Positions 13,352-13,626 of a stretch of DNA of 13,626 bases are shown here, one piece after another. This DNA comes from CAYTET01 sp964436975 (GTDB lineage Bacteria > Bacillota_I > Bacilli_A > Erysipelotrichales > Erysipelotrichaceae), in NCBI GenBank assembly GCA_964436975.1, contig CAYTET010000054.1:1-13626 (forward strand). The letters run 5' to 3'. Each line of letters starts with the position of its first letter. Within the stretch, counting starts at the first letter, position 1. Position numbers and translations under genes: made by a program. The notes below the pieces were generated by a model that did not search any database, was not told the DNA's origin, and saw only the letters and a program-made list of their open reading frames with translations.

Positions 13352-13626
13352 ATTTTCTCTCTGGATTAAGCGACAGATTAAATGAAATGATTGCGTATTA
13401 GAATGAGTTTTTGGATGGTTACTTCGGCTAATAGGCGGGGTATTCTGATTAGCCATTGGACCGCTGAATACGGCATACCGGAAAATGCGCTGGAGCCACC
13501 GGCAGAAAAGTAAAGTATAATGACAACTTTCATTTTATTTTAAGGTTTTTGAAAAAAAGAAATGAAAGGCTGTGTTATTACGTCAATAAAGTGGACAACT
13601 TAAACAGAGGCGATTCTACTGAAATA
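13352..13626. other. Non-coding tail of the window, no convincing gene
   Basis: No reading frame with a ribosome binding site and family character is visible. It holds a 36-codon frame (13403-13513, plus strand) with two short blocks resembling the start of the window's mraZ. It also holds a TATAAT at 13516-13521 without a clear -35. A nine-base inverted repeat CTTTCATTT/AAATGAAAG (13527-13535 and 13560-13568) encloses AT-rich sequence. AAAGT followed by GACAACTT occurs twice (13512-13529 and 13588-13601). The last of these could be the edge of a mobile element or the leader of a gene beyond the window. Confidence 0.5.

Noticed and set aside
13151..13456. Minus-strand ORF of 101 codons containing AGLEPARYRYQRILSPLRLP
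   Set aside because: This is the familiar false protein produced by translating the antisense of a tRNA-Leu gene. It lies over both tRNAs and their terminator, and has no independent support.

Overview
The window is ordinary-looking chromosomal DNA of a low-to-mid GC Gram-positive bacterium (Bacillota). Every convincing gene lies on the plus strand, packed tightly. The evidence is a PBP2x/PBP2B-type transpeptidase with two C-terminal PASTA domains, a fused SecDF, a ComN-like small protein beside secDF, the recJ-apt-rel order known from Bacillus, and AGGAGG-type ribosome binding sites. A Bacilli or Erysipelotrichia-like lineage fits best. This is inference from gene order and protein type, not from a search.
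Positions 1-5993 hold the start of a division and cell wall (dcw) cluster: mraZ (5' end cut off), rsmH, ftsL, a class B PBP, mraY and murD. Most junctions overlap or touch. A second promoter appears just before mraY. A modest terminator follows murD, so the cluster stops before murG, ftsW, ftsQ or ftsZ.
Positions 6121-10706 form a second unit with its own strong sigma-A-type promoter: a ComN-like gene, secDF, recJ and apt. apt may have an extra promoter and is followed by a clear hairpin terminator. A bifunctional (p)ppGpp synthetase/hydrolase gene (10759-12963) follows at once and ends in a textbook terminator. Apt recycles adenine to AMP, and Rel adjusts purine nucleotide pools and growth under stress.
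Positions 13097-13351 are a compact tRNA unit: promoter, tRNA-Cys(GCA), tRNA-Leu(UAA), terminator. The last 275 bases hold no convincing gene, only fragments: a short ORF with faint mraZ-like blocks, an AT-rich inverted repeat and a repeated GACAACTT motif.
The most notable observation is SecDF. Its reading frame is intact and its 12-helix plan is retained, but the conserved motifs that carry the proton-relay aspartates are missing from both the SecD and SecF halves, and the SecF periplasmic domain is almost gone.
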